From JABMQB01 sp963666575 (GTDB lineage: Bacteria; Bacteroidota; Bacteroidia; Bacteroidales; Prolixibacteraceae): a stretch of DNA of 64,000 bases. The DNA lies in contig CAXXYG010000003.1 of the NCBI GenBank assembly GCA_963666575.2, positions 1 to 64,000 on the forward strand. The letters run 5' to 3'. Shown here piece by piece: positions 15,431 to 23,898 of this stretch. How positions within the stretch are numbered: position 1 is the stretch's first letter; every line of letters begins with the position of its first letter. The translations under genes and the position numbers were made by a program. The notes beneath the pieces are model-generated. The model was not told where the DNA came from. It did no database searches and was given only the letters and a program-made list of their open reading frames with translations.

Positions 15431-17899
15431 ATGCCAAAAGAATTATATATCAATCCGGATGAAGTCCGCAAAGCCGGGCAAATCGATTTTCAGCCAATTC
15501 CCGTTAATCAATACAATAAAACAGTTGAACAAGAAAAAGCCAATTTTTCAGACGACGATTTAAAACGAATTTACCACGACATGGTCGTAATTCGTGAGTT
15601 TGAAACAATGTTAAATCTCATAAAAACACGTGGCGAATACAACGGTGTTGCATATAACCATCCGGGGCCGGCTCACCTTTCAATAGGTCAGGAAGCCGCA
15701 GCTGTAGGTATGGCTTATACGCTTTCGACCGATGATTTTATTTTTGGGTCGCACCGGAGCCATGGCGAAATTTTAGCAAAAGGGTTATCAGCAATCCATC
15801 AATTAAACGATGCTGAATTAACTAAAATTATGGAAACCCATTTTGATGGTGAAACGTTGAAACCAGTTGCTAACGGACATAAAGGCACAACCAAACAATT
15901 AGCCATTAAATTCCTTGTATACGGAACACTTGCCGAGATTTTTGCGCGTGTAACAGGTTTTAACAAAGGCCTTGGTGGTTCAATGCATGCCTTTTTTACT
16001 CCATTTGGTGTTTATCCAAACAATGCAATTGTGGGTGGCTCAGGCGACATTGCTGTTGGTGGAGCTTTATACAAAAAAGTGAACCGCAAAAAAGGTATTG
16101 TTGTTGCCAATATTGGCGACGCTTCAATGGCTTGTGGCCCTGTGTGGGAAGGATTGTCGTTTGCAACTATGGACCAGTTTAACACACTTTGGGAAGGTGA
16201 TATGAAAGGTGGACTTCCACTGATTATTAATATCATGAATAACCAATACGGTATGGGTGGCCAAACCTGTGGCGAAACAATGGGTTACAATGTTGCCGCA
16301 CGAATTGGTGCCGGACTAAATAAAGATCAAATGCACGCTGAACGTGTTGATGGGTACAATCCATTGGCCGTAATTGATGCGTACAAACGAAAAAAGAAAA
16401 TTCTGGAAGAAAAACGTGGCCCTGTTTTATTGGATGTGCTTACCTACCGTTACAGTGGGCACTCTCCTTCCGATGCTTCATCGTACCGCTCAAAAGAAGA
16501 AGTGGAGGCTTGGGAAAAACAAGATTCAATTCTTTGGTTTGGAAAAGAGTTGGTTAATGCAGGAGTTGCAACTGAAAAAGAATTGGCCGACATAAAAAAA
16601 GTAACCGAAGGCCTTATTACATGGTCCATGAAATTGGCTATCGATGATGATATTTCTCCTTTAATGAACGTTAAGGACCATCCAAACTTAATTGGCGACA
16701 TGATGTTTTCCAATCAGTCGGTTGATAGAATGGAAGAACGCGAAGTGGAAGTAAACCATCCTATTGAAGAAAACCCAAGGGTGAAATCGCTCAAAAACAA
16801 AGAACGGTTTATGTTTGACAAGGACGGAAAACCATTTTCAAAAATAAAAACTTACTCGGTGCGTGACGCTTTATTCGAAGCAATTGTAGACAGGTTTTAC
16901 AAAGACCCTACACTTATTGCCTATGGCGAAGAAAACCGTGATTGGGGTGGTGCTTTTGCTGTTTATCGCGGTTTGACAGAAGCACTGCCTTACCACCGTT
17001 TATTCAACTCACCAATTTCAGAAGCCTCAATTATGGGAACTGCAATTGGATACGCCATGTGTGGCGGCCGTGTAATTCCTGAATTTATGTATTGCGATTT
17101 TCTTGGCCGTGCCGGAGATGAGGTATTTAATCAACTTCCGAAATGGCAGGCAATGAGTGGCAATGTCATTAAAATGCCAGTTGTGTTAAGAGTTTCGGTA
17201 GGTTCAAAATACGGAGCGCAGCACTCGCAAGACTGGACTGCTTTAACCACACATATTCCAGGACTAAAAGTTGTTTTCCCGGTAACACCTTACGATGCTA
17301 AAGGTTTGATGAATTCAGCCTTGCAGGGTACAGATCCGGTAATTTTCTTCGAAAGCCAACGGGTTTACGACCTGGGCGAACAATTTCATACCGAAGGTGT
17401 GCCAGAAGAATATTATGAAATTGCCATGGGTGAACCCGATGTAAAAGTTAAAGGCGACGATGTTACTATTTTAACCATTGGCGCAACTTTATACCGTGCT
17501 ATTGAAGCAGGTAAAACGCTCAAAGAAAAGTACAATTTATCGGCCGAGATAATTGATGCCCGCTCGTTGGTACCATTTAATTATGGACCGGTAATTGAAT
17601 CCATTAAAAAAACAGGCCGAATTATTATTTCGGGCGATGCTGCGGCTCGTGGGTCATTTCTGCGCGACCTTGCATCGAACATTACAGAGCTGGCATTTGA
17701 CTACCTCGATGCCCCTCCTGTAGTGGTAGGTTCACGTAACTGGATTACTCCGGCATATGAACTGGAAGAATACTTTTTCCCACAGCCTGATTGGTTCCTC
17801 GATGCCATTCACGATCGTATAATTCCGCTTGAAGGATATGTTCCATCATCGGACTTTACTGAAGAAGAACAACTTAATAGAAATATAAAAGGCGTATAA
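15431..17899 (+). CDS. 2-oxoacid dehydrogenase E1, alpha and beta fused in one chain
   Basis: An 822-residue thiamine-diphosphate enzyme in which the alpha subunit (about 1-450) and beta subunit (about 470-822) of heterotetrameric E1 are joined. The alpha half has the IREFE, GSHRSHGEILAKG and GGSMHAFF segments and a TPP motif beginning G229-D230-A231 and closing with N270-N271; this is GDA instead of GDG and spaced about ten residues longer than the textbook motif. The beta half starts at YSVRDALFEAI and has AYGEENRDWGGAF and RAGDEVFNQLPKW. Alpha-beta fusion is common in Bacteroidota. It shares the operon and the GntR control with E2. Substrate unresolved (pyruvate, acetoin or branched-chain 2-oxoacids). 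Confidence 0.92.
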   Translation: MPKELYINPDEVRKAGQIDFQPIPVNQYNKTVEQEKANFSDDDLKRIYHDMVVIREFETMLNLIKTRGEYNGVAYNHPGPAHLSIGQEAAAVGMAYTLSTDDFIFGSHRSHGEILAKGLSAIHQLNDAELTKIMETHFDGETLKPVANGHKGTTKQLAIKFLVYGTLAEIFARVTGFNKGLGGSMHAFFTPFGVYPNNAIVGGSGDIAVGGALYKKVNRKKGIVVANIGDASMACGPVWEGLSFATMDQFNTLWEGDMKGGLPLIINIMNNQYGMGGQTCGETMGYNVAARIGAGLNKDQMHAERVDGYNPLAVIDAYKRKKKILEEKRGPVLLDVLTYRYSGHSPSDASSYRSKEEVEAWEKQDSILWFGKELVNAGVATEKELADIKKVTEGLITWSMKLAIDDDISPLMNVKDHPNLIGDMMFSNQSVDRMEEREVEVNHPIEENPRVKSLKNKERFMFDKDGKPFSKIKTYSVRDALFEAIVDRFYKDPTLIAYGEENRDWGGAFAVYRGLTEALPYHRLFNSPISEASIMGTAIGYAMCGGRVIPEFMYCDFLGRAGDEVFNQLPKWQAMSGNVIKMPVVLRVSVGSKYGAQHSQDWTALTTHIPGLKVVFPVTPYDAKGLMNSALQGTDPVIFFESQRVYDLGEQFHTEGVPEEYYEIAMGEPDVKVKGDDVTILTIGATLYRAIEAGKTLKEKYNLSAEIIDARSLVPFNYGPVIESIKKTGRIIISGDAAARGSFLRDLASNITELAFDYLDAPPVVVGSRNWITPAYELEEYFFPQPDWFLDAIHDRIIPLEGYVPSSDFTEEEQLNRNIKGV

Positions 17900-17932
17900 C
17901 AATTTTAGTGCTTTGCCAGGCATTTTTCTAAG

Positions 17933-17965
17933 ATCCGGCCCAAACTGGGGGGCCGGATTTTTTTT
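17933..17965 (+). terminator. dehydrogenase operon terminator
   Basis: ATCCGGCCC (17933-17941) pairs perfectly with GGGCCGGAT (17950-17958), loop of 8, followed by eight T. It lies 33 bp past the E1 stop codon. Confidence 0.93.
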
Positions 17966-18013
17966 GCCCAAAACAGTTTTAACCATACAACAGGGAAAAC
18001 TTCAGCAAAAAGG

Positions 18014-18242
18014 TACAACATGACCAGGAAACAGTACAAAACAGGAAAAACCAATACAATCTGTCAGGCAGCCTGTACAACATGCAAAACACCCTTTACA
18101 AAATGGGCCTTAACAGATACAAAGTGCAAAACAAAGAGTACAAAGTAACTCTCTGCCTATACAAGCCAAAAATTACCGGTGCAAAATACAATTTGACCTA
18201 TACAAAATGCGATTGACCAGGGAAATTGCAGTTTGTAACGAG
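18014..18242. repeat. 21-bp periodic TACAA array
   Basis: TACAA starts at 18014, 18035, 18055, 18076, 18097, 18118, 18139 and 18160, then a degenerate GCAAA at 18181 and TACAA again at 18201; a further diverged unit may start at 18222. Steps are 21 bp except two of 20. The best-conserved positions follow TACAAAATG, and several units end in an ACCAG/ACAGG-type block (18023, 18041, 18216). Other positions diverge between units. The array occupies the gap between the convergent dehydrogenase and ribosomal operons, between their two terminators. It has no open frame and no tRNA-like or CRISPR-like organisation. Its period is the same as the array at 501-803. Confidence 0.8.
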
Positions 18243-18321
18243 AAATCGGCTTTCGCAGGCAAAAATGGCTATGAAATAGGAGTATGACTTTAAGTCGCAC
18301 CCCCAAAGATAAAAATTGTAT

Positions 18322-18358
18322 GTAAAAAAAAAGGCCGGACAAATGTCCAGCCTTTTTT
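18322..18358 (-). terminator. terminator of the ribosomal superoperon
   Basis: AAGGCCGGAC (18331-18340) pairs with GTCCAGCCTT (18345-18354) with one internal mismatch around AAAT. Read on the minus strand it is followed by a run of nine T. It also has TTTTTT on the plus strand, so it may act both ways. It lies 17 bp past the rplQ stop. Confidence 0.9.
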
Positions 18359-18374
18359 GTGAAGTCAAAATATA

Positions 18375-18989
18375 TTATTCACTTTTTTCTTCTTTTTTCT
18401 CATCTGTTGTTTCAGTAGCAGGTGCATCTTCAACAGCAGTTTCAGCTTCAGTATTAACTTCAGCTTTAACTTCTTCTGTTGTTTCGGCAACCGGCTCATC
18501 TTTTACTTCAACAGCATCTTCAATTACTGCTTCAGTATTTGTTGCAGTTTCAGCAGTAGTTTTAGCGCCTCCACGTCTCGAACGACGTTTTTTAGGTTTA
18601 CTATCTTCAGCTTTAGCTGCAAGCATAATTTCGTTAAAATCTACTAACTCAATGATACACATATCGGCATTATCGCCTAAACGGTTTCCCGTTTTTAATA
18701 TACGTGTATAACCACCCGGGCGGTCTGCCACTTTCAAAGCTACTTCTCTGAATAGTTCTGAAACAGCATGTTTATCCTGCAAGTAACTAAATACAATTCT
18801 CCTTGAATGAGTCGAATCGTCTTTTGCTTTAGTAATTAACGGCTCAACATACATTCTCAAAGCTTTTGCTTTGGCAACAGTTGTTGTAATTCGCTTATGT
18901 TCGATGAGCGAACTTGCCATGTTTGCAAGCATTGCTTTACGGTGAGAGCTGGTCCTGCTCAAATGATTAAATTTCTTATTATGTCTCAT
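18375..18989 (-). CDS. rplQ: ribosomal protein L17 with long acidic tail
   Basis: L17 of the large subunit, near the exit tunnel. The conserved part is residues 1 to about 125 (MRHNKKFNHLSRTSSHRKAM; GGYTRILKTGNRLGDNADM). Residues about 135-204 are an extension unlike the about 120-residue E. coli protein: a short basic KKRRSRRGG patch, then a tail of Glu, Ala, Thr and Val. Such tails occur in Bacteroidota L17; function unknown. Last gene of the superoperon, 5 bp after rpoA. Confidence 0.97.
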   Translation of the reverse strand: MRHNKKFNHLSRTSSHRKAMLANMASSLIEHKRITTTVAKAKALRMYVEPLITKAKDDSTHSRRIVFSYLQDKHAVSELFREVALKVADRPGGYTRILKTGNRLGDNADMCIIELVDFNEIMLAAKAEDSKPKKRRSRRGGAKTTAETATNTEAVIEDAVEVKDEPVAETTEEVKAEVNTEAETAVEDAPATETTDEKKEEKSE

Positions 18990-18994
18990 TACCT

Positions 18995-19987
18995 CTAGTC
19001 CTTATCTAATTTATACTTAGCGATATCCATACCGAAATTTAAGTTCATTCCATCCAGCAGGTCATCTAATTCAGTCAACGATTTTTTACCAAAATTTCTG
19101 AATTTAAGTAAGTCGTTTCTATTGTACTGAACTAAATCGCCTAAAGTATCAACATCGGCAGCTTTTAAACAATTGAGAGCCCTAACAGAAAGATCAAGGT
19201 CGATCAATTTAGTTTTCAGCAACTGGCGCATGTGTAATACTTCTTCATCAAATTCTTCATTTGCAAATTTTTCATCTGAATCAAGTGTAATTTTTTCATC
19301 AGAGAATAACATAAAATGATAAATCAGAATTTTAGCAGCTTCTTTTAAAGCCTCTTTTGGATGAATCGATCCATCGGTGGAGATTTCGATTATGAGTTTT
19401 TCGTAGTCTGTTTTTTGTTCAACCCTGAAATTCTCAACGGCATATTTAACCTGTTTAATAGGCGTATGAATTGAATCAATTGCTATTACTCCAAATTCAA
19501 CTTCAACCGGTTTGTTTTCAACAGCAGGAACATATCCACGCCCTTTGTTGATGGTCAATTCCATTTGGATTTTCACATCGGGTTCCATTCGGCAAATAAC
19601 CAATTCAGGGTTTAACACCTTAAAACCAGTCATAAACTTATTAATATCACCTGCAGTAAATACCTCCTGCCCAGTAATATTTATTGATACCTTTTCATTG
19701 TCAAAATCTTCTACTTCCTGCCCAAACCGCACCTGTTTTAAATTCAGGATAATATCGGTTACATCTTCGATTACACCTTTAATTGTAGAAAACTCATGGT
19801 CGACACCTTCAATCTTAACAGTTGTGATTGCATAACCTTCGAGCGACGATAATAAAATCCTTCGTAAAGCATTACCTACAGTAATACCATACCCAGGTTC
19901 CAACGGCCTAAATTCAAACTTTCCGAATTTATCATCGGATTCGATCATTATCACCTTGTCAGGTTTTTGGAATGCTAATATTGCCAT
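18995..19987 (-). CDS. rpoA: RNA polymerase subunit alpha
   Basis: The 330-residue alpha subunit starts polymerase assembly by dimerising through its N-terminal domain (about 1-230; FEFRPLEPGYGITVGNALRRILLSSLEG is the conserved assembly helix region). The C-terminal domain (about 255-320; LDLSVRALNCLKAADVDTLGDLV, FRNFGKKSLTEL) contacts UP elements and activators. Length is standard. Located 19 bp after rpsD and 5 bp before rplQ, the usual alpha-operon order. Confidence 0.98.
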   Translation of the reverse strand: MAILAFQKPDKVIMIESDDKFGKFEFRPLEPGYGITVGNALRRILLSSLEGYAITTVKIEGVDHEFSTIKGVIEDVTDIILNLKQVRFGQEVEDFDNEKVSINITGQEVFTAGDINKFMTGFKVLNPELVICRMEPDVKIQMELTINKGRGYVPAVENKPVEVEFGVIAIDSIHTPIKQVKYAVENFRVEQKTDYEKLIIEISTDGSIHPKEALKEAAKILIYHFMLFSDEKITLDSDEKFANEEFDEEVLHMRQLLKTKLIDLDLSVRALNCLKAADVDTLGDLVQYNRNDLLKFRNFGKKSLTELDDLLDGMNLNFGMDIAKYKLDKD

Positions 19988-20006
19988 AATACCCTAAGTA
20001 AATTAA

Positions 20007-20615
20007 TTATTTTGAATACAACTCTACGATTAGCTGCTCTTTTATGTTTTCAGGAATTTCTTCTCTTTCGGGAAGATTCAGGAATTTACCCAATAAAGAG
20101 TCACTATCCCATTCAAGCCATTCATAACGATTGCTGCGTTGAGCATTTAACGAATCAGTGATAACTTCTAATGATTTAGATTTTTCACGAACGCCAATTA
20201 CATCACCAGCTTTAATCTGATATGAAGGAATGTTTACAATATCGCCGTTAACAGTAATGTGCTTGTGCACAATATACTGCCGTGCAGCAGCACGGGTTGG
20301 GGCAATACTTAAACGATAAACAATATTATCGAGCCTTGATTCGAGCAATTGAAGTAAAACTTCACCAGTAATTCCTTTTGAAGCCGAAGCTTTTTTGAAG
20401 AGGTTACTGAATTGTCTTTCAAGAACACCGTATGTGTATTTTGCTTTTTGTTTTTCCTTTAATTGTAAACCGTATTCCGATTTTTTTCTTCTTCTAGCCG
20501 AAGCACCATGCATTCCCGGTGGGAAGTTTTTGTGTTCAAAAACTTTATCAGGGCCATAAATTGGCTCTCCAAATTTCCTTGCTATTTTTGATTTTGGTCC
20601 TCTATATCTTGCCAT
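20007..20615 (-). CDS. rpsD: ribosomal protein S4
   Basis: Primary 16S rRNA-binding protein of the small subunit, 202 residues. The S4 RNA-binding domain is seen as SRLDNIVYRLSIAPTRAAA followed by VHKHITVNGDIVNIPSYQ. The N-terminal region GEPIYGPDKVFEHKNFPPG has no zinc cysteines, so this is the zinc-free form. In E. coli S4 represses the alpha operon; no such site was identified here. Confidence 0.98.
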   Translation of the reverse strand: MARYRGPKSKIARKFGEPIYGPDKVFEHKNFPPGMHGASARRRKKSEYGLQLKEKQKAKYTYGVLERQFSNLFKKASASKGITGEVLLQLLESRLDNIVYRLSIAPTRAAARQYIVHKHITVNGDIVNIPSYQIKAGDVIGVREKSKSLEVITDSLNAQRSNRYEWLEWDSDSLLGKFLNLPEREEIPENIKEQLIVELYSK

Positions 20616-20633
20616 TACCTTTAATTTTAAAAA

Positions 20634-21023
20634 TTAAACTCTTCTTCGTTTAGGTGGCCTACAGCCATTATGTGGCAGAGGAGTTACATCAATAATCTCA
20701 GTAACCTGAATGCCTATGTTTGATAAGGCTCTGATTGCAGATTCACGTCCATTACCCGGTCCTTTTACATGCACTTTAACTTTACGCAGTCCTAAGTCGT
20801 ATGCTGTTTTAGCACATTCTTCAGAAGCTACCTGAGCAGCATATGGAGTGTTTTTCTTTGATCCCCGGAATCCTTTTTTTCCGGCCGATGACCATGAAAT
20901 AACTTCACCATTCATGTTAGCCATAGTAATAATAATATTATTAAAAGATGAGTGTATGCTCACGAGGCCATTGGCTTCGACAACTACCACTCTTTTCCTG
21001 CTTGATCCAGTCTTTTTTGCCAT
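20634..21023 (-). CDS. rpsK: ribosomal protein S11
   Basis: A 129-residue small-subunit platform protein near the mRNA exit. Family signatures: GLVSIHSSFNNIIITM near the N-terminus and VKGPGNGRESAIRAL with the closing DVTPLPHNGCRPPKRRRV. Gap of 12 bp after rpsM. Confidence 0.98.
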   Translation of the reverse strand: MAKKTGSSRKRVVVVEANGLVSIHSSFNNIIITMANMNGEVISWSSAGKKGFRGSKKNTPYAAQVASEECAKTAYDLGLRKVKVHVKGPGNGRESAIRALSNIGIQVTEIIDVTPLPHNGCRPPKRRRV

Positions 21024-21035
21024 AACTTTATTATC

Positions 21036-21413
21036 TTATTTAGTGGCTTTTTTCTTATTAGCAACGGTTTTACGCTTACCTTTACGTGTCCGGGCATTGT
21101 TTTTAGTACTTTGTCCGCGTACTGGTAAACCAATACGGTGACGAATACCCCGATAAGAACCAATGTCCATTAGGCGTTTTATGTTTAACTGAACTTCAGA
21201 CCGAAGTTCACCTTCCACTTTAAAACTATCATTGATTACTTTACGGATACTTGAGAACTGGTCATCATTCCATTCAGAAACCTTTATGTCTTTATCGACT
21301 CCGGCTTCTTCAAGAATAGTATTTGCCCTGCTTCTCCCAATTCCGTAGATATACGTTAAGGCTATTTCACCTCGCTTATTATTAGGAATATCAACACCTA
21401 CTATACGTGCCAT
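21036..21413 (-). CDS. rpsM: ribosomal protein S13
   Basis: A 125-residue head protein of the small subunit contacting tRNA and L5. It begins MARIVGVDIPNNKRGEIALTYIYGIG and ends in the basic tail with GQSTKNNARTRKGKRKTV. Order rpmJ-rpsM-rpsK-rpsD is the standard alpha operon. Confidence 0.98.
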   Translation of the reverse strand: MARIVGVDIPNNKRGEIALTYIYGIGRSRANTILEEAGVDKDIKVSEWNDDQFSSIRKVINDSFKVEGELRSEVQLNIKRLMDIGSYRGIRHRIGLPVRGQSTKNNARTRKGKRKTVANKKKATK

Positions 21414-21438
21414 AAATAATTTTTTTTCAATTTAATTA

Positions 21439-21555
21439 TTATCCCTGACGTTGTTTAAACTTGGGATTCTTTTTGTTTATCACAAACAATCGTCCTTTTC
21501 TACGTACTATTTTGCAGTCAGAACTACGTTTTTTTACAGAAACACGTGTTTTCAT
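21439..21555 (-). CDS. rpmJ: ribosomal protein L36, zinc-less form
   Basis: A 38-codon gene, located by reading the minus strand between infA and rpsM. The peptide starts MKTRVSVKKRSSDCKIVRRK and ends NKKNPKFKQRQG. Canonical L36 binds zinc with three cysteines and a histidine; here only one cysteine (residue 14) remains, the other positions being Ser, Asn and Lys, so this is the C-minus version. Spaced 12 bp from infA and 25 bp from rpsM. Confidence 0.95.
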   Translation of the reverse strand: MKTRVSVKKRSSDCKIVRRKGRLFVINKKNPKFKQRQG

Positions 21556-21567
21556 TGTAAAAAGTCT

Positions 21568-21789
21568 TTAATTTTTATATCTAAAAGTTATTCTTCCTTT
21601 AGTTAAGTCATACGGAGACATCTCCACCTTAACTTTATCACCTGGTAGAATTTTTATATAATGCATACGCATTTTACCTGAAATATGGGCAGTAATAATG
21701 TGCCCGTTTTCCAATTCTACACGGAACATCGCGTTCGATAATGATTCTATTATCTTTCCGTCTTGTTCTATTGAAGGCTGTTTGGCCAT
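21568..21789 (-). CDS. infA: translation initiation factor IF-1
   Basis: A 73-residue OB-fold protein that occupies the ribosomal A site during initiation. It shows the conserved VELENGHIITAHISGKMRMHYI and PGDKVKVEMSPYDLTKGRI blocks. It lies 100 bp after secY; in many Bacteroidota map (methionine aminopeptidase) sits in this gap, but no map is present here. Confidence 0.98.
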   Translation of the reverse strand: MAKQPSIEQDGKIIESLSNAMFRVELENGHIITAHISGKMRMHYIKILPGDKVKVEMSPYDLTKGRITFRYKN

Positions 21790-21889
21790 AAATATTTATT
21801 TTCTAAAACTTAAAATTATTATTTGCCTTTAATCTATGCCTGCAATAACAATAAAGTAGTTATCGCCATTCTCTAAAAGTATTATACAA

Positions 21890-23236
21890 TTAATACATTG
21901 CTTGTCCACCACCACCGGCACGTCCTTTGATTTTTCCTGATTTCATCAGTCCATCATAATGACGCATTAGTAAGTGACTTTCAATTTGTTGAAGAGTATC
22001 TAAAACTACTCCTACAAGAATCAGCAATGAAGTTCCGCCATAAAAATAGGCAAATTGTGTATTAATACCAATAATCATTGCAAAAGCAGGTAATATGGTA
22101 ACTAATCCAAGGAAAATTGACCCTGGTAAAGTTATCCGTGACATAACAGTGTCAAGAAATTCAACAGTGCGTTTTCCTGGTTTTACACCTGGAATAAAAC
22201 CACCGTTTTTCTTCATATCTTCGGCCATTTGCGTTGGGTTAATTGTTATTGCAGTGTAAAAATAAGTAAAAGCAATAACAAGTAAAAACTGTGTAAAGTT
22301 ATACGTAAACCCAGTGTTATTGGAAAATGCAGCGGCAAACTTACCCAAACCTTCGGAGTTGGCAAAACCTGCTAATGTTAATGGAACAAACATAATTGCC
22401 TGCGCAAAAATGATTGGCATAACACCAGCTGCATTTACTTTTAAAGGAATGTATTGACGAACACCCCCATATTGTTTGTTACCAACAATTCGTTTTGCAT
22501 ATTGAACCGGAATCCTACGGGTTCCTTGAACCAGCATGATTGTAGCCATAAACACAACAAATAAAATAACAAACTCGACCAGGAACATTACAAGCCCACC
22601 ACCTTGTTGGCTAATCCGGGAAGCAAATTCCTGGAAAATTGACTGTGGTAAACGAGCAATAATACCTATCATAATGATTAGTGAAATACCGTTACCAATA
22701 CCTTTATCGGTAATTCTTTCGCCTAACCACATAACGAACATCGACCCGGCAGTTAAAATTATTACAGATGAAACTGTAAATAAAGTGCCTGTTAGGGCAA
22801 ATGCCTGGTCTGGTAACTGTGCATGAAGATTTGCTAAATATGCCGGTGCCTGGAAAACCAGAATAAATACAGTAAGATACCGTGTTATCTGATTAATTTT
22901 CCTTCTTCCTGACTCACCCTCTTTCTGCAACCTCTGGAAATAGGGTACTGCAATACCTAAAAGTTGAATTACAATTGAGGCAGAAATATATGGCATAATC
23001 CCTAAAGCAAATATCGAAGCCTGAGAAAATGCACCTCCCGAGAACATATCCAACAACCCAAGAAGCCCATCGGAGGTTTGCTGTTGCAAATTACTCAGTT
23101 GAGCCGGATCAATTCCGGGAAGGGACACAAATGATCCCAAACGATAAATCAATAAAAAGAATAAGGTTGTACCTATTCTGGACCTCAGGTCCTCTATCTT
23201 ATAAATATTCTTTAGGGTCTCTATAAATCTTTTCAT
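21890..23236 (-). CDS. secY: preprotein translocase channel subunit SecY
   Basis: The 448-residue ten-helix channel of the Sec translocon in the inner membrane. Visible features are the N-terminal amphipathic start, the plug region after LGSFVSLPGIDP, the loop GERITDKGIGNGISLIIM, the cytosolic VQGTRRIPVQYAKRIVG loop and the final IESHLLMRHYDGLMKSGKIKGR. It follows rplO by 6 bp, the standard spc-operon place. Confidence 0.98.
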   Translation of the reverse strand: MKRFIETLKNIYKIEDLRSRIGTTLFFLLIYRLGSFVSLPGIDPAQLSNLQQQTSDGLLGLLDMFSGGAFSQASIFALGIMPYISASIVIQLLGIAVPYFQRLQKEGESGRRKINQITRYLTVFILVFQAPAYLANLHAQLPDQAFALTGTLFTVSSVIILTAGSMFVMWLGERITDKGIGNGISLIIMIGIIARLPQSIFQEFASRISQQGGGLVMFLVEFVILFVVFMATIMLVQGTRRIPVQYAKRIVGNKQYGGVRQYIPLKVNAAGVMPIIFAQAIMFVPLTLAGFANSEGLGKFAAAFSNNTGFTYNFTQFLLVIAFTYFYTAITINPTQMAEDMKKNGGFIPGVKPGKRTVEFLDTVMSRITLPGSIFLGLVTILPAFAMIIGINTQFAYFYGGTSLLILVGVVLDTLQQIESHLLMRHYDGLMKSGKIKGRAGGGGQAMY

Positions 23237-23242
23237 TACAGT

Positions 23243-23689
23243 TTAGAGTATTTCAGTAGTTCCTTCTAATTTTTCTATAGCTTCTTTGGCACTTTTTGAA
23301 AAAGCATGTGCTTTAACAACAAGTTTTGTGGTTAATTCACCATCGCCAAGGATTTTCACCTTTGTATTCTTTGAAGTAATACCTGCGTCCACCAGAATTT
23401 GAAAATCAATCGTATCAATTTTCCTTGTTTCGGCAATATATTGCAACATACCCAGGTTCACAGCTTTATACTCGACCCTGTTAATGTTCTTAAATCCGAA
23501 CTTAGGAACCACACGTTGAAGAGGCATTTGACCGCCTTCAAATCCGATTTTTTTAGAGTAACCAGATCTTGATTTCTGTCCTTTGTGACCACGAGTTGAA
23601 GTACCTCCACGTCCGGAGCCCTGGCCCCGTCCTACTCTTTTAGTGCCTTTTACCGATCCTGGTGCAGGTGTTAAGTTACTCAAATCCAT
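23243..23689 (-). CDS. rplO: ribosomal protein L15
   Basis: A 148-residue large-subunit protein. The glycine/arginine-rich N-terminal tail (GTKRVGRGQGSGRGGTSTRG) threads into 23S rRNA, followed by FEGGQMPLQRVVPKFGFKN. Gap of 21 bp after rpmD. Confidence 0.98.
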   Translation of the reverse strand: MDLSNLTPAPGSVKGTKRVGRGQGSGRGGTSTRGHKGQKSRSGYSKKIGFEGGQMPLQRVVPKFGFKNINRVEYKAVNLGMLQYIAETRKIDTIDFQILVDAGITSKNTKVKILGDGELTTKLVVKAHAFSKSAKEAIEKLEGTTEIL

Positions 23690-23710
23690 AATTATATAAT
23701 TATTTCTTGT

Positions 23711-23893
23711 TTATTTTACTTCTTCAACACTAATTAAGTGCTGCATTTTATTTACCATCCCCAGAATTGCAGGAGTTGCCTCATGCTCTATGGGTTGGTG
23801 CATTCTTTTTAGCCCCAATGCAATAAGTGTAGCTTTTTGCCTTTTAGTGGAACCAATCTTACTTTTAATCAAAGTGATTTTTAGTTTTGCCAT
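23711..23893 (-). CDS. rpmD: ribosomal protein L30
   Basis: A 60-residue large-subunit protein of ferredoxin-like fold; LKITLIKSKIGSTKRQKATL and GLKRMHQPIEHEATPAILGM are diagnostic. Located 5 bp after rpsE. Confidence 0.97.
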   Translation of the reverse strand: MAKLKITLIKSKIGSTKRQKATLIALGLKRMHQPIEHEATPAILGMVNKMQHLISVEEVK

Positions 23894-23898
23894 GATTC

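Noticed and set aside
13206..17899. E3 (dihydrolipoamide dehydrogenase) in the dehydrogenase operon
   Set aside because: The E1 gene is followed directly by a strong terminator, and no FAD/NAD disulfide oxidoreductase motif occurs in the region.
18316..18711. 131-codon plus-strand Ser/Val-rich ORF
   Set aside because: It is the antisense shadow of the Glu/Ala-rich tail of L17 and overlaps the terminator.
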